DNA of 64,000 nucleotides. Source: Hydrotalea sp. (GTDB lineage: Bacteria > Bacteroidota > Bacteroidia > Chitinophagales > Chitinophagaceae). The stretch lies in assembly GCA_022402565.1 (NCBI GenBank), contig JAKRSC010000024.1, positions 1 to 64,000 on the forward strand, written 5' to 3'. A model generated the notes under the pieces. That model did not search any database. It was not told the DNA's origin and saw only the letters and a program-made list of their open reading frames with translations. Position numbers and translations under genes: made by a program. Below, piece after piece: positions 7,602-16,248 of the stretch (within the stretch, counting starts at the first letter, position 1; each line of letters starts with the position of its first letter).

Positions 7602-9260
7602 TTAGGAATTGCGCATTTTTTTGAAAGTATTGATTAAGCCATTGGTAGAGGCATCATGACCAGTAACAGGTTTGTCATCGATCAGTTCGGGCAATATTTG
7701 ATTCGCCAACTGCTTACCTAATTCAACGCCCCACTGATCAAAGCTGAATATGTTCCAAATAACACCCTGCACAAAAATCTTATGTTCATAAAAGGCAATC
7801 ATACTTCCTAGAGTAGTAGGATTGATTTGTCTAATTAAAAACGAATTCGATGGTTTATTACCTTTAAATACTTTAAAAGGTGTGAGTCGTTTTATTTCTT
7901 CATCAGACTTACCTGCAGCAATCAATTCTTCTTTTACTTCTTTTTCTGTTTTGCCTTTCATCAATGCCTCTGTTTGAGCAAAGAAATTAGACAACAATTT
8001 TGCATGATGATCGCCAATTGGGTTGTGTGAATTGGCTGGCGCAATAAAATCGCATGGAATTAAAACCGTGCCTTGGTGAATTAATTGATAAAAAGCATGC
8101 TGTCCATTTGTTCCAGGTTCACCCCATATAACAGGTCCAGTTGAGTAACTAACTTCAGTTCCATTTCTATCCACCATTTTACCATTGCTTTCCATATTTC
8201 CTTGTTGAAAATATGCTGCAAAACGATGCAGGTATTGATCATACGGAAGAATGGCTTCAGATTGTGCTCCAAAGAAATTGGTGTACCAAATGCCAATAAG
8301 TGCCATCAAAACTGGAATATTTTTTTCCCATTTTTCATTTCTAAAATGAAGGTCGGCTTCATGCGCTCCCTTCAATAAATCCATATAATTATTGTAACCA
8401 ATGGTCAACGCAATAGACAATCCAATGGCGCTCCACAGCGAGTACCTGCCACCAACCCAATCCCAGAATTCAAACATATTTGCCTTATCAATACCAAATT
8501 CTGTTACGGCTTTTTCGTTAGTACTTAAAGCCACAAAATGTTTGGCAATATGTTGCTCATCACCTGCGTGCTCCAAAAACCAGCTTCTAGCAGTATGCGC
8601 ATTGGTCATGGTTTCTTGTGTGGTGAATGTTTTAGAAGCAATTAAGAAGAGGGTTTCCTCTGGACGAATATGTTTTAGTGTTTCAGCAATATGCGTTCCA
8701 TCAATGTTTGACACAAAGAAGGTTTCAATATTCTTCTTCCAAAAAGGGCGTAATGCTTCGGTTACCATTACTGGGCCCAAATCACTTCCACCAATACCAA
8801 TATTTACAATAAATCTAATTTTCTTACCCGAGTATCCACGCCATTTGCCTGTATGAATTGCCTGACAACAATTTTCCATTTGTTGTTGCACCCTTCTTAC
8901 CAAGGGCATTACATCTTTCCCTTCAACCAAAATAGGGGTGTCGGTGAAATTCCGCAGAGCAGTGTGCAAGACAGACCTATTTTCAGTTTCATTGATTTTT
9001 ACACCTGCAAATTGGGCATGAATAGATTCCTTTAACTTACATTCTTCTGCGAGTTGCAATAAGAGTTGTAATGTTTTTGGTGCGAGAATGTTTTTTGAAT
9101 AGTCAAAAACAATATCATTCCATTGAATAGAGAATTTATCAAAACGCTCTGGATCAGACGCAAACATGTTTTTCATGTGCGCGCGGTTCATCTCTTCTTC
9201 GTAATGTTTTTTTAATAAGAACCAGGCTTGCGTACTGGCAGGATTAATTTTTGGCAACAT
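7602..9260 (-). CDS. pgi: Glucose-6-phosphate isomerase
   Basis: A 552-residue protein, normal for the long bacterial form. Family signatures are present: [20 protein letters not shown] near residue 150, the signature [20 protein letters not shown] near 270, phosphate-binding [13 protein letters not shown], active-site Glu region [14 protein letters not shown] and [16 protein letters not shown], and the C-terminal Lys in [14 protein letters not shown]. It interconverts glucose 6-phosphate and fructose 6-phosphate in the cytoplasm (glycolysis and gluconeogenesis). It lies three bases after ltaE and two bases before the GNAT gene on the same strand, so the three form one operon. Confidence 0.97.
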   Translation of the reverse strand: MLPKINPASTQAWFLLKKHYEEEMNRAHMKNMFASDPERFDKFSIQWNDIVFDYSKNILAPKTLQLLLQLAEECKLKESIHAQFAGVKINETENRSVLHTALRNFTDTPILVEGKDVMPLVRRVQQQMENCCQAIHTGKWRGYSGKKIRFIVNIGIGGSDLGPVMVTEALRPFWKKNIETFFVSNIDGTHIAETLKHIRPEETLFLIASKTFTTQETMTNAHTARSWFLEHAGDEQHIAKHFVALSTNEKAVTEFGIDKANMFEFWDWVGGRYSLWSAIGLSIALTIGYNNYMDLLKGAHEADLHFRNEKWEKNIPVLMALIGIWYTNFFGAQSEAILPYDQYLHRFAAYFQQGNMESNGKMVDRNGTEVSYSTGPVIWGEPGTNGQHAFYQLIHQGTVLIPCDFIAPANSHNPIGDHHAKLLSNFFAQTEALMKGKTEKEVKEELIAAGKSDEEIKRLTPFKVFKGNKPSNSFLIRQINPTTLGSMIAFYEHKIFVQGVIWNIFSFDQWGVELGKQLANQILPELIDDKPVTGHDASTNGLINTFKKMRNS

Positions 9261-9263
9261 AAA

Positions 9264-10283
9264 TTATACTTTATAATGAGCTATAGCTTGAATCGTTGAT
9301 TTGATTTGTTCTGAACTAACGTCTAAGTGTGTAACCATGCGAACTAGGTGAGACCCCATAGCAAGTATGATGATATCATGTTCTCGCATGTGGGCAACAA
9401 AGTCTTTAGCTGGTATTTCTGGAATTGTTTCAAAAATGACAATATTCGTCTCAACTGGATAAACTTCTTTGACCCAACTGCAGTTTTTCAAAGCATTTGC
9501 TAATAGAACTGCATGATTATGGTCATCTTGCAATCTTTCTACATGTTGTTGCAATGCATGGAGGCCTGCAGCAGCCAAGAAGCCAGCTTGACGCATACCA
9601 CCTCCAAAAACTTTTCGCCATCTGCGCGCTTTTTGAATAAACGCTTTGTCGCCTAATAAAATACTTCCAACAGGAGCACCTAATCCCTTGCTAAGACAAA
9701 TGGATATTGAATTGAATAAAGCACCGTATTGCTGAGGGGTTTGCTTTTTTGCAACCAATGCATTGAAAAGTCGTGCACCGTCGAGATGGAAAGCCAACTG
9801 ATTTTTTGTACAAACTGATCCAATGGCTTCTAAGTCGGCCCAATCGTAACAACTTCCACCACCTCGATTGGCAGTATTTTCCAAAGAAACCAACCGACTA
9901 ATTGGCTTATGCACATCCATGGGCTGAATGGCTTGTTCAACTTGTGTTGCTGTTAAACGCCCCCTGTTACCTTGCAATAGCCGAACCGAACAATGGCTAT
10001 TAGCAGCAATTCCACCCCCTTCATACAAATAAACATGACTCAATTCGTCACAAATTACCTCATCGCCAGGCTGTGTGTGACACTTAATAGCCAATTGGTT
10101 AGTCATGGTGCCCGAAGGACAAAACAAGGCTGCTTCCATACCAAACATGGCTGAAGCAAATTCCTCTAATTCATTTATACTTGAATCCTCTTCAAACACA
10201 TCGTCACCAACTTTTGCCCTCATCATTGCATCCAGCATAGCTGGAGTAGGGCGAGTAACCGTATCACTTCTCAGGTCAATCAT
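9264..10283 (-). CDS. ltaE: Low-specificity L-threonine aldolase
   Basis: A 339-residue PLP enzyme of fold type I. The N-terminus MIDLRSDTVTRPTPAMLDAM is typical of threonine aldolases; ALFCPSGTMTNQLAIKCHTQ binds the cofactor, HLDGARLFNALVA contains the Asp/Arg pair, and the PLP lysine lies in CLSKGLGAPVGS (about residue 200). It cleaves L-threonine and L-allo-threonine to glycine and acetaldehyde. It is the first gene of the minus-strand operon with pgi and the GNAT gene. The ATG at 10281-10283 lies only a few bases after a TATATTCG box, so the transcript may be nearly leaderless. Confidence 0.93.
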   Translation of the reverse strand: MIDLRSDTVTRPTPAMLDAMMRAKVGDDVFEEDSSINELEEFASAMFGMEAALFCPSGTMTNQLAIKCHTQPGDEVICDELSHVYLYEGGGIAANSHCSVRLLQGNRGRLTATQVEQAIQPMDVHKPISRLVSLENTANRGGGSCYDWADLEAIGSVCTKNQLAFHLDGARLFNALVAKKQTPQQYGALFNSISICLSKGLGAPVGSILLGDKAFIQKARRWRKVFGGGMRQAGFLAAAGLHALQQHVERLQDDHNHAVLLANALKNCSWVKEVYPVETNIVIFETIPEIPAKDFVAHMREHDIIILAMGSHLVRMVTHLDVSSEQIKSTIQAIAHYKV

Positions 10284-10289
10284 AAGCTG

Positions 10290-10297
10290 CGAATATA
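10290..10297 (-). promoter_or_regulatory. Possible -7 box of the ltaE operon
   Basis: TATATTCG on the minus strand is one mismatch from TAnnTTTG. The expected transcript start is at or next to the ltaE ATG (10283). It is divergent from the rpoD promoter. Confidence 0.4.
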
Positions 10298-10419
10298 GTT
10301 TTTTAGGATGTACGCCAAGAAAATGGGGAAAGCTTTCAAAATTGAAAATTATTATACGATTTATTAACAGGACTACGCTAAATTATTCACAAAATCACCC
10401 AAAACTGCATGAATTTGCG

Positions 10420-10427
10420 TAACTTTG
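10420..10427 (+). promoter_or_regulatory. -7 box of the rpoD promoter
   Basis: TAACTTTG, continuing GCAGA, matches TAnnTTTG. The same TAACTTTGC occurs before ndh, tmRNA and rpsO in this window. The expected start is near 10434, leaving a leader of about 90 bases. No clear -33 TTTG is visible. Confidence 0.6.
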
Positions 10428-10527
10428 CAGACTCTCAGCAAAAATATCCTATTTTAGAAGCTATCTTGCTGATAATAAAACAAAAGCACAACAGTCGACG
10501 TTTACTTAAAAAGTCTTTTTAACAACT

Positions 10528-11385
10528 ATGAGGCAGCTCAAAATTGCAACCCAGATTACCAACCGCGATTCGCAGGCAGTAGAAAAATACCTTCAGGAAA
10601 TTTCTAAAATTTCAATGATTACTCCAGAAGAGGAGACTACGTTGGCCCAAAAAATTAAGATGGGTAATCAGCGTGCATTGGATAAATTGGTGCAGGCAAA
10701 CCTTCGTTTCGTAGTATCTGTGGCTAAGCAGTACCAACACCAAGGTTTATCGCTTAGTGACTTAATTAACGAGGGTAACCTAGGTTTAATTAAAGCTGCA
10801 CAGCGTTTCGATGAAACCAAAGGTTTCAAATTCATTTCATACGCTGTATGGTGGATTCGTCAGTCTATTCTGCAGGCTTTAGCTGAACAAGGCCGTTTGG
10901 TTCGTTTACCACAAAATAAAATTGGTACTTACAATAAGGCCAATAAGGCATACATGGCATTTGAGCAAGAACATGAGCGTGAGCCCTCTACTGAAGAATT
11001 GAGTGAAATTCTTGAAATGAGCGAAACTGAGATTAACAATATCTTTCAAAGCAACACGCGCCATACTTCATTAGATGCTCCAGTTCACGAAGCTGAAGAC
11101 GTAGCTATGGGTGATTTGTTAGAAGGAAGTGATGATACTGACGAAGATGTGATGAAGGATTCTTTACGCGAAGAAATTCGCCGTGTATTAAAGTCACTTA
11201 GTCCACGTGAAGCTGAAATTGTGAATGCATATTTCGGATTAGATGGAGAAAATGGTGTTACAATTGAACAAATTGGCGTGAAATACGATTTAACAAAAGA
11301 GCGAATTCGACAAATTAAAGAGCGTGCTATCAAGCGACTTCAAAAAGCTAGGTACAGCAACGCACTTAAATCATATTTGGGTTAA
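10528..11385 (+). CDS. rpoD: Primary RNA polymerase sigma factor (sigma-70, short Bacteroidota form)
   Basis: A 285-residue sigma factor without the long N-terminal region 1.1 of E. coli RpoD, as is normal in Bacteroidota. Region 1.2 is SQAVEKYLQEISKISMITPE. Region 2 contains NLRFVVSVAKQYQHQGLSLS, DLINEGNLGLIKAAQRFDET and the promoter-recognition helix FKFISYAVWWIRQSILQALA. Region 3 is REPSTEELSEILEMSETEI. Region 4 ends in LTKERIRQIKERAIKRLQKA. It directs RNA polymerase to housekeeping promoters; the TAnnTTTG boxes listed in this annotation are its expected targets. It is monocistronic, with its own promoter and terminator. Confidence 0.97.
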   Translation: MRQLKIATQITNRDSQAVEKYLQEISKISMITPEEETTLAQKIKMGNQRALDKLVQANLRFVVSVAKQYQHQGLSLSDLINEGNLGLIKAAQRFDETKGFKFISYAVWWIRQSILQALAEQGRLVRLPQNKIGTYNKANKAYMAFEQEHEREPSTEELSEILEMSETEINNIFQSNTRHTSLDAPVHEAEDVAMGDLLEGSDDTDEDVMKDSLREEIRRVLKSLSPREAEIVNAYFGLDGENGVTIEQIGVKYDLTKERIRQIKERAIKRLQKARYSNALKSYLG

Positions 11386-11401
11386 AGAAGTACCCTGTGT
11401 C

Positions 11402-11428
11402 AAACCCGCTCGAAAGGCGGGTTTTTTT
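11402..11428 (+). terminator. Intrinsic terminator of rpoD
   Basis: Stem AAACCCGC (11402-11409) with GCGGGTTT (11417-11424), then a T run. It ends ten bases before the start of the next gene. Confidence 0.9.
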
Positions 11429-11437
11429 ATGTTTTTT

Positions 11438-12331
11438 ATGAAACGTTGGTATTATATAAGTTTACTGGTTTTATTGCTTTCCTGCGAAAGGGAAGTGAGT
11501 ATTGCACCCAACGATGTGCAAGCGAAATTAGTGGTGGAAGGTGAAATTATGACTGGTTTACCACCTCGAATTATATTAACCCAATCACAAGGATTTTTTA
11601 CCACCCTTGATCCGGCAAGGATACAGGGACAATTTGTGCGCAATGCAAGAGTGACCATTATTCATAATAACCAAAGAACCAACCTCAGACTTTATGAAGA
11701 AAGTACTCCTGCTGGATTCAACTTTTCCTATTACGCGCCCGATTCTACAGTTTTTCCCGTTTTAATAGGCATTCGTGGTCAATCGTACCAACTTGAAATA
11801 GAATGGCAAGGACAGTTTTATCGAGCTGCTACCACTATTCCCAACAGCCAAAAACGTATTGATAGTTTATGGTGGGTAGAGCCTCCGAGAGGTGTTCCAA
11901 CGTCTAAAGCCGTAATGATTGGTAAAATTACCGATCCGCCAGGATTTGGAGATTACATTCGCTATTTTATTAGAAGGAACAGAGAGCCTTTTTTACCAGG
12001 AGAAAACTCTGTATTCGATGATCGTATTGTAGATGGCAGAACGTATGAAGTACAGATTGATCCGGGTGTTAACAGAAATCTACCCCCTGCAACAACAGAA
12101 GAAGAACGTTTAAGAAACAATTTCTTCAGCAAAGGAGATACAATAACAGTTCAATTTATGAATATTGACCGAGCAACATTCAACTTCTGGAACACTTGGG
12201 AGTTCAATAGCCGGTCAGTGGGAAATCCATTTTCCCAACCTGGGGTTGTCATTGGCAATATATCAAATGGTGCATTAGGGACATTCAGCGGGTATCATCC
12301 CAGTTTCCATACCCTCATTATCCCCAAATAA
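11438..12331 (+). CDS. DUF4249-family lipoprotein
   Basis: The start was set at ATG 11438 (MKRWYYISLLVLLLSCEREV), directly after the rpoD terminator; ATG 11429 is in frame but inside the T run. The protein has about 297 residues. The signal peptide ends in the lipobox LLLSC, so the mature protein begins with a lipidated Cys. The mature N-terminus, SIAPNDVQAKLVVEGEI, and later YQLEIEWQGQFYRAATTIP match the DUF4249 pattern, a Bacteroidota family usually next to a TonB-dependent receptor. No such receptor is adjacent here. It is probably an outer-membrane or periplasmic beta-rich lipoprotein; function unknown. Confidence 0.75.
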   Translation: MKRWYYISLLVLLLSCEREVSIAPNDVQAKLVVEGEIMTGLPPRIILTQSQGFFTTLDPARIQGQFVRNARVTIIHNNQRTNLRLYEESTPAGFNFSYYAPDSTVFPVLIGIRGQSYQLEIEWQGQFYRAATTIPNSQKRIDSLWWVEPPRGVPTSKAVMIGKITDPPGFGDYIRYFIRRNREPFLPGENSVFDDRIVDGRTYEVQIDPGVNRNLPPATTEEERLRNNFFSKGDTITVQFMNIDRATFNFWNTWEFNSRSVGNPFSQPGVVIGNISNGALGTFSGYHPSFHTLIIPK

Positions 12332-12378
12332 ACAAAACTTGGTGAAAAATGTCACCAAAGAACCCCTTTAACAGACCT

Positions 12379-12386
12379 TACTTTTG
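12379..12386 (+). promoter_or_regulatory. -7 box of the trxB operon
   Basis: TACTTTTG matches TAnnTTTG. The expected start is near 12393 and the trxB ATG is at 12405, so the leader is short. Confidence 0.55.
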
Positions 12387-12404
12387 CATACTTTAGAAAA
12401 TATT

Positions 12405-13352
12405 ATGAGCAACGAAACAACAGAAAAAGTACAAGTCCTAATTATTGGTTCCGGTCCTGCCGGTTATACCGCAGCTATTTACGCATCTAGAGCGAATTTA
12501 AAGCCTGTTTTATACCAAGGAATACAGCCAGGCGGACAATTAACCATTACCACAGAAGTTGAAAACTACCCTGGTTATCCAGATGGTATTCAAGGTCCAG
12601 AAATGATGGTGCACTTTGAAAAGCAGGCTGCGAGAATGGGTGCCGATATTCGTTATGGCTTGGCTACCAAAGTTGATTTTAGTCAGCAACCCTATAAAGT
12701 GCAAATAGATGAAGAGAAATGGATTGAAGCCAATGCTGTAATCATTTCTACAGGTGCATCAGCAAAGTGGTTGGGACTAGAGAGTGAACAAAGATTGAAT
12801 GGTTTTGGTGTAAGTGCTTGTGCAGTGTGTGATGGGTTTTTCTTCAGAGGGAAAGAAGTGGCAATTGTAGGTGCTGGAGATACAGCTTGTGAAGAAGCTA
12901 TGTATTTGTCAAAACTCTGTACAAAAGTGCACATGATTGTTCGTCGCGATCAGATGCGAGCAAGCAAAATTATGCAAGACCGTGTGTTAAATACACCAAA
13001 TATTCAAGTGTATTGGAACAGTGTTACAGAAGAAGTATTAGGTGATAAAAAAGTAGAAGGTGTTCGCATTTTAAATACAAAAGACAATACAACAACAGAT
13101 GTACCTGTAGGTGGATTCTTTGTTGCTATTGGTCACCAACCCAATAGTGATATTTTCAAAGGATGGCTAGATATGGATGAAACTGGATACATCAAAACTA
13201 TTCCAGGTACATCAAAAACAAACATTGAAGGTGTTTTTGCGGCGGGTGATGTGCAAGACAAAGTGTACCGACAAGCTGTTACTGCAGCAGGATCGGGTTG
13301 CATGGCTGCTTTGGATGCTGAACGTTATTTGGCTGAAAAAGGTCTTCATTAA
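12405..13352 (+). CDS. trxB: Thioredoxin-disulfide reductase
   Basis: The start was set at ATG 12405 (MSNETTEKVQV), giving 315 residues, normal for the low-molecular-weight type. FAD-binding motif VLIIGSGPAGYTAAIYASRA is near the N-terminus, the redox pair Cys-x-x-Cys is in SACAVCDGFFF (about residues 141-144), NADPH-binding motif VAIVGAGDTACEEAMYLSKL follows, and the C-terminal FAD block is EGVFAAGDVQDKVYRQAVTA. It reduces thioredoxin with NADPH in the cytoplasm. It leads a four-gene group with folB, a TPR protein and an acyl-CoA-binding protein, followed by a terminator. Confidence 0.97.
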   Translation: MSNETTEKVQVLIIGSGPAGYTAAIYASRANLKPVLYQGIQPGGQLTITTEVENYPGYPDGIQGPEMMVHFEKQAARMGADIRYGLATKVDFSQQPYKVQIDEEKWIEANAVIISTGASAKWLGLESEQRLNGFGVSACAVCDGFFFRGKEVAIVGAGDTACEEAMYLSKLCTKVHMIVRRDQMRASKIMQDRVLNTPNIQVYWNSVTEEVLGDKKVEGVRILNTKDNTTTDVPVGGFFVAIGHQPNSDIFKGWLDMDETGYIKTIPGTSKTNIEGVFAAGDVQDKVYRQAVTAAGSGCMAALDAERYLAEKGLH

Positions 13353-13361
13353 AACATACAC

Positions 13362-13712
13362 ATGCTCAGTGTTCATTTGAAACAGCTTCGGTTCAAAGGT
13401 TTTCATGGTATTCATCCAGAAGAAAAAGTAGCGGGAGCTGAATTTGAAATCAATATTGATATACATACATCGGTAAAAGAAGTGCATCACTTATCGGACA
13501 CCGTTGACTATGTAACAGTGTATGAATTGGTAAAGAAAAGGATGGCAACACCTACACCTTTATTAGAAACATTGGCAAAAGAAATGGCAGAAAGTATTTT
13601 GGCACAATTTTCTATTGTTGATAGTGTAGATATTCAAATTGATAAAATAAATCCACCTATCGCTTTTTTCCAAGGTAGGGTAGGTATCAGTTATCAAAGT
13701 AAAAGACCATGA
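13362..13712 (+). CDS. folB: Dihydroneopterin aldolase
   Basis: A 116-residue protein, the usual length. The pattern of the FolB/MptD family is clear: LKQLRFKGFHGIHPEEKVAG (with the active-site Glu region), FEINIDIHTSVKEVHHLSDT, VDYVTVYELVKKRM, LLETLAKEMAESIL and, at the C-terminus, VDIQIDKINPPIAF with the conserved Lys. It converts 7,8-dihydroneopterin to 6-hydroxymethyl-dihydropterin and glycolaldehyde in folate synthesis. It starts nine bases after trxB and its end overlaps the next gene by four bases (ATGA), so it is translationally coupled to the TPR protein. Confidence 0.92.
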   Translation: MLSVHLKQLRFKGFHGIHPEEKVAGAEFEINIDIHTSVKEVHHLSDTVDYVTVYELVKKRMATPTPLLETLAKEMAESILAQFSIVDSVDIQIDKINPPIAFFQGRVGISYQSKRP

Positions 13713-14464
13713 AACAAGTTGTATTCATTTTACTCTCAGTTTGGTTTGCACTAAGCGCTCAAGCGCAGGATATTCGTGTGATTATAAAAGAAGCCGAAAC
13801 ACTCGACCAACAACTAAAAGAAGTAGAGGCTTTAGAAAAATACAAAGCTGCATTGCTAGTTGAATCTAACCACTTAAAAGCCTTAGTTCGTTCTGCAGAA
13901 TTACATGTTTCTATTGGCGCTAGAGAAAAAGACGAAAAAAGTAAAAAGAGGTATTACGAAACTGCATTGGCCTATGCAAAACGTGCTTCAGACGCACATC
14001 CGCAAGAAGCAGACGCCTGGTATGCAATGTCAATGGCTAGTGGTAGAATGACAGATGTTGAGCCAGAGCGAAAGAAAATTGTGGCTTTTGTAAAAGACAC
14101 GAAAGTGTTTGCAGATAAGGCCATCAGCTTAAACCCAAATCATGGTAAAGCCCATTATACACTGGGGAAATGGCATTATGAAATGGTGAATTTATCAGGT
14201 TTCAAAAAAGCAGCAGTTAAGCTTTTTTACGGAGGATTACCAGAAGGTACGCTCGATAAAGCCATTGAACATATGGAATTATGTCGAAAATTTGAACCAT
14301 ATTTCGTGGTGAATTACTATGATCTAGCTGTGGCATATCAGCAAAAAAACAGACCGGCGCAAGCTATTGAGGTATTAAATAAAATGGTACGTTTGCCAAA
14401 TCGCAGTTTTGATGATCCTGCTTTAAAAGCAGAAGGAAAAAAACTTTTAGAATCGATACAATAA
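13709..14464 (+). CDS. Secreted tetratricopeptide-repeat protein, function unknown
   Basis: A 251-residue protein with a Sec signal peptide (MKQVVFILLSVWFALSAQAQ) and helical TPR-like repeats after it: LLVESNHLKALVRSAELHVS, then ALAYAKRASDAHPQEADAWY, then AISLNPNHGKAHYTLGKWHY, then CRKFEPYFVVNYYDLAVAYQ. These A/W-x-x-L/G patterns identify TPRs. There is no enzyme motif, so it is probably a periplasmic scaffold. It overlaps folB by four bases and is followed six bases later by the acyl-CoA-binding protein gene. From context alone I cannot say what it binds. Confidence 0.75.
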   Translation: MKQVVFILLSVWFALSAQAQDIRVIIKEAETLDQQLKEVEALEKYKAALLVESNHLKALVRSAELHVSIGAREKDEKSKKRYYETALAYAKRASDAHPQEADAWYAMSMASGRMTDVEPERKKIVAFVKDTKVFADKAISLNPNHGKAHYTLGKWHYEMVNLSGFKKAAVKLFYGGLPEGTLDKAIEHMELCRKFEPYFVVNYYDLAVAYQQKNRPAQAIEVLNKMVRLPNRSFDDPALKAEGKKLLESIQ

Positions 14465-14470
14465 TAAAAT

Positions 14471-14722
14471 ATGCAAGAATTATTTGAACAAGCGGTGGCT
14501 CTTAGCAAAACGCTTTCTGAGAAGCCATCAAACGAAACACTATTACAACTGTATTCATTGTATAAACAAGCAACTGAAGGCGATGCTGGTGCAGACGGCC
14601 CATCTAATCCGTTTGATTTTGTTGGTAAAGCAAAATACGATGCTTGGACTGCTTTAAAAGGAACAGCTAAAGAAGCTGCAATGCAACAGTATATTGACTT
14701 AGTGAATAAACTAAAAAACTAA
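14471..14722 (+). CDS. Acyl-CoA-binding protein
   Basis: An 83-residue protein, the normal ACBP length. The conserved blocks are LFEQAVALSKTLSEKPSNET, LLQLYSLYKQATEGDAGADG and GKAKYDAWTALKGTAKEAAM. The YxLYKQATxGD and KYDAW-x-x-LKG motifs are diagnostic and contain the residues that bind the CoA phosphate and the acyl chain. It buffers and delivers long-chain acyl-CoA in the cytoplasm. It is the last gene of the trxB group, directly before a terminator. Such proteins are common in eukaryotes and occur in a minority of bacteria, including Bacteroidota. Confidence 0.93.
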   Translation: MQELFEQAVALSKTLSEKPSNETLLQLYSLYKQATEGDAGADGPSNPFDFVGKAKYDAWTALKGTAKEAAMQQYIDLVNKLKN

Positions 14723-14743
14723 GAAAACTGGTTTGAAAAAATT

Positions 14744-14776
14744 AAACGGCTGTAACTGATTGCAGCCGTTTTTTTT
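14744..14776 (+). terminator. Intrinsic terminator of the trxB operon
   Basis: Stem AAACGGCTG (14744-14752) with CAGCCGTTT (14763-14771), then T. It sits just before the end of the convergent MATE gene. Confidence 0.9.
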
Positions 14777-14784
14777 AGAATGAC

Positions 14785-16140
14785 TTATACTTTTTTGCCC
14801 TTCCACTTAGAGGTATTCATGTACCAGAAGCAAGGAACCAACAAACTTATCCAATAAATCCACTCACTTCCCCAACCCCAAACGATTGACATATTCCAAA
14901 CTTCTAGAACAAAGTAAACATAAAGGCAATACAATAAAATTGCTCCCATTTCTGCATATAAAGCAATTCTTGGATTACCACTTCCCACTACAGCATTCAT
15001 CCAAACCACACTAAAACTCATCACTATTAAAGCACCAGAAACTACACGAAGTACAGGAATTGCACGCTGAATAAATTCATCATCCTGCCCGTAAATATTT
15101 AACCAGAGCTCAGGAAAAAGATTCAAGAATAGAGCAACTCCAAAAGCAAATCCAGTACTCCATCGAATTATTCTCCAAATTAATTTTGGAACTACATTCG
15201 ATTGTTCTTGTCCAATAACATTGCTCACCATTGTGTTAGTAGTAGAAGCAAATGCCCATGTGAAGCAACCGAAAAACCCAAATATATTGCGCATAATATT
15301 GGAGATTGCCAAATCAGTTGCCCCATGATGTTCAATTAAAATGTAAAAGAACTCCCAGCTAATAATACTAATGGCATGTTGCGCTATAAGCGGAGACGAT
15401 TGTACCAAAAGAGTTTTGGTTGCCGTTGCATCATATTTTAGATCCTTAAGTAAAGCAAAACGCTTTTGAATACCTTTAGCTTTTATGATCCAATAAATCA
15501 CACCCAATCCAGCAACTTCAGATAAAATAGAGGCATAGGCAGCACCATTGAAACCAAGTTCAGGCATACCCAGTTTTCCATAAATCAATCCATAATCAAA
15601 CACCACATTGATAATTGCTTCCGTAGCAGTGCCCAAAACCAATAATTTAGTTTGATTAATACCAACTAGTAAACCATTGCGCATTTGATAAATAAAGAGA
15701 AAGGGCAGTCCCCAAATACGAATTTTCAAAAAATCAACTGCAAGGTCAACATTTGAGGTATCACTCATAGCCCAACCCAGAACAATGGGTGCTACCAGGT
15801 AGGTTAAACCAATACCCAATACCGACATAATCATCACTAATCTAAATGCTTGGGTAAATACTATGCCTATCCCTTTTTCATCATTTTGTCCAGCACGCCT
15901 AGATATAAGCGTTTGAAGTCCACTATTAAATCCCATACCAATCACAGCAAATACCAAGTAATAAACACCCGTAATACCCGCTACACCTAATTCTCTTTGT
16001 CCTAGTCCACTTAAAAAAATGTTGTTAATAATGAAGTTGATCTGCGGAACAACAATAGAGGCAGCAATAGGCAGTGCTATGCCTAATATCTGCTTGTGGC
16101 TGATATTAACTTGAAGTGAAGATTGTTGTGCGGGGTTCAT
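14785..16140 (-). CDS. MATE-family efflux transporter
   Basis: A 451-residue membrane protein with about 12 predicted helices. The N-terminal MATE block is visible, ILGIALPIAASIVVPQINFI and NNIFLSGLGQRELGVAGITG, and the second half repeats it (LLVQSSPLIAQHAISI). MATE transporters export cationic drugs or metabolites using Na+ or H+ gradients; the substrate is unknown. It is transcribed alone from the minus strand, and its -7 box lies only seven bases before the ATG (16138-16140), which predicts a nearly leaderless mRNA. It may also be a polysaccharide-type member of the MOP superfamily, but the N-terminus favours MATE. Confidence 0.88.
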   Translation of the reverse strand: MNPAQQSSLQVNISHKQILGIALPIAASIVVPQINFIINNIFLSGLGQRELGVAGITGVYYLVFAVIGMGFNSGLQTLISRRAGQNDEKGIGIVFTQAFRLVMIMSVLGIGLTYLVAPIVLGWAMSDTSNVDLAVDFLKIRIWGLPFLFIYQMRNGLLVGINQTKLLVLGTATEAIINVVFDYGLIYGKLGMPELGFNGAAYASILSEVAGLGVIYWIIKAKGIQKRFALLKDLKYDATATKTLLVQSSPLIAQHAISIISWEFFYILIEHHGATDLAISNIMRNIFGFFGCFTWAFASTTNTMVSNVIGQEQSNVVPKLIWRIIRWSTGFAFGVALFLNLFPELWLNIYGQDDEFIQRAIPVLRVVSGALIVMSFSVVWMNAVVGSGNPRIALYAEMGAILLYCLYVYFVLEVWNMSIVWGWGSEWIYWISLLVPCFWYMNTSKWKGKKV

Positions 16141-16147
16141 GAGGGCG

Positions 16148-16155
16148 CAAAACTA
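16148..16155 (-). promoter_or_regulatory. -7 box of the MATE gene
   Basis: TAGTTTTG on the minus strand matches TAnnTTTG, continuing CGCC. The transcript start is expected at about 16141, directly at the ATG (16140). Confidence 0.55.
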
Positions 16156-16220
16156 CCATAAAGCAAGCAACCTACACCAATAGTTTTCAATACAATGCAT
16201 GGCAAACCGCCCTTTTTTTT

Positions 16221-16228
16221 TATCATTG
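16221..16228 (+). promoter_or_regulatory. Possible -7 box of the six-gene DUF3822-rnr chain
   Basis: TATCATTG is one mismatch from TAnnTTTG and continues CA. The expected start is near 16235; the first ATG is at 16249. Confidence 0.35.
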
Positions 16229-16248
16229 CAAAGAAATAGACGAGTTCC

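Noticed and set aside
8401-8856. Open frame of 151 codons on the plus strand
   Set aside because: It lies wholly antisense to pgi, whose homology is certain, and shows no family pattern.
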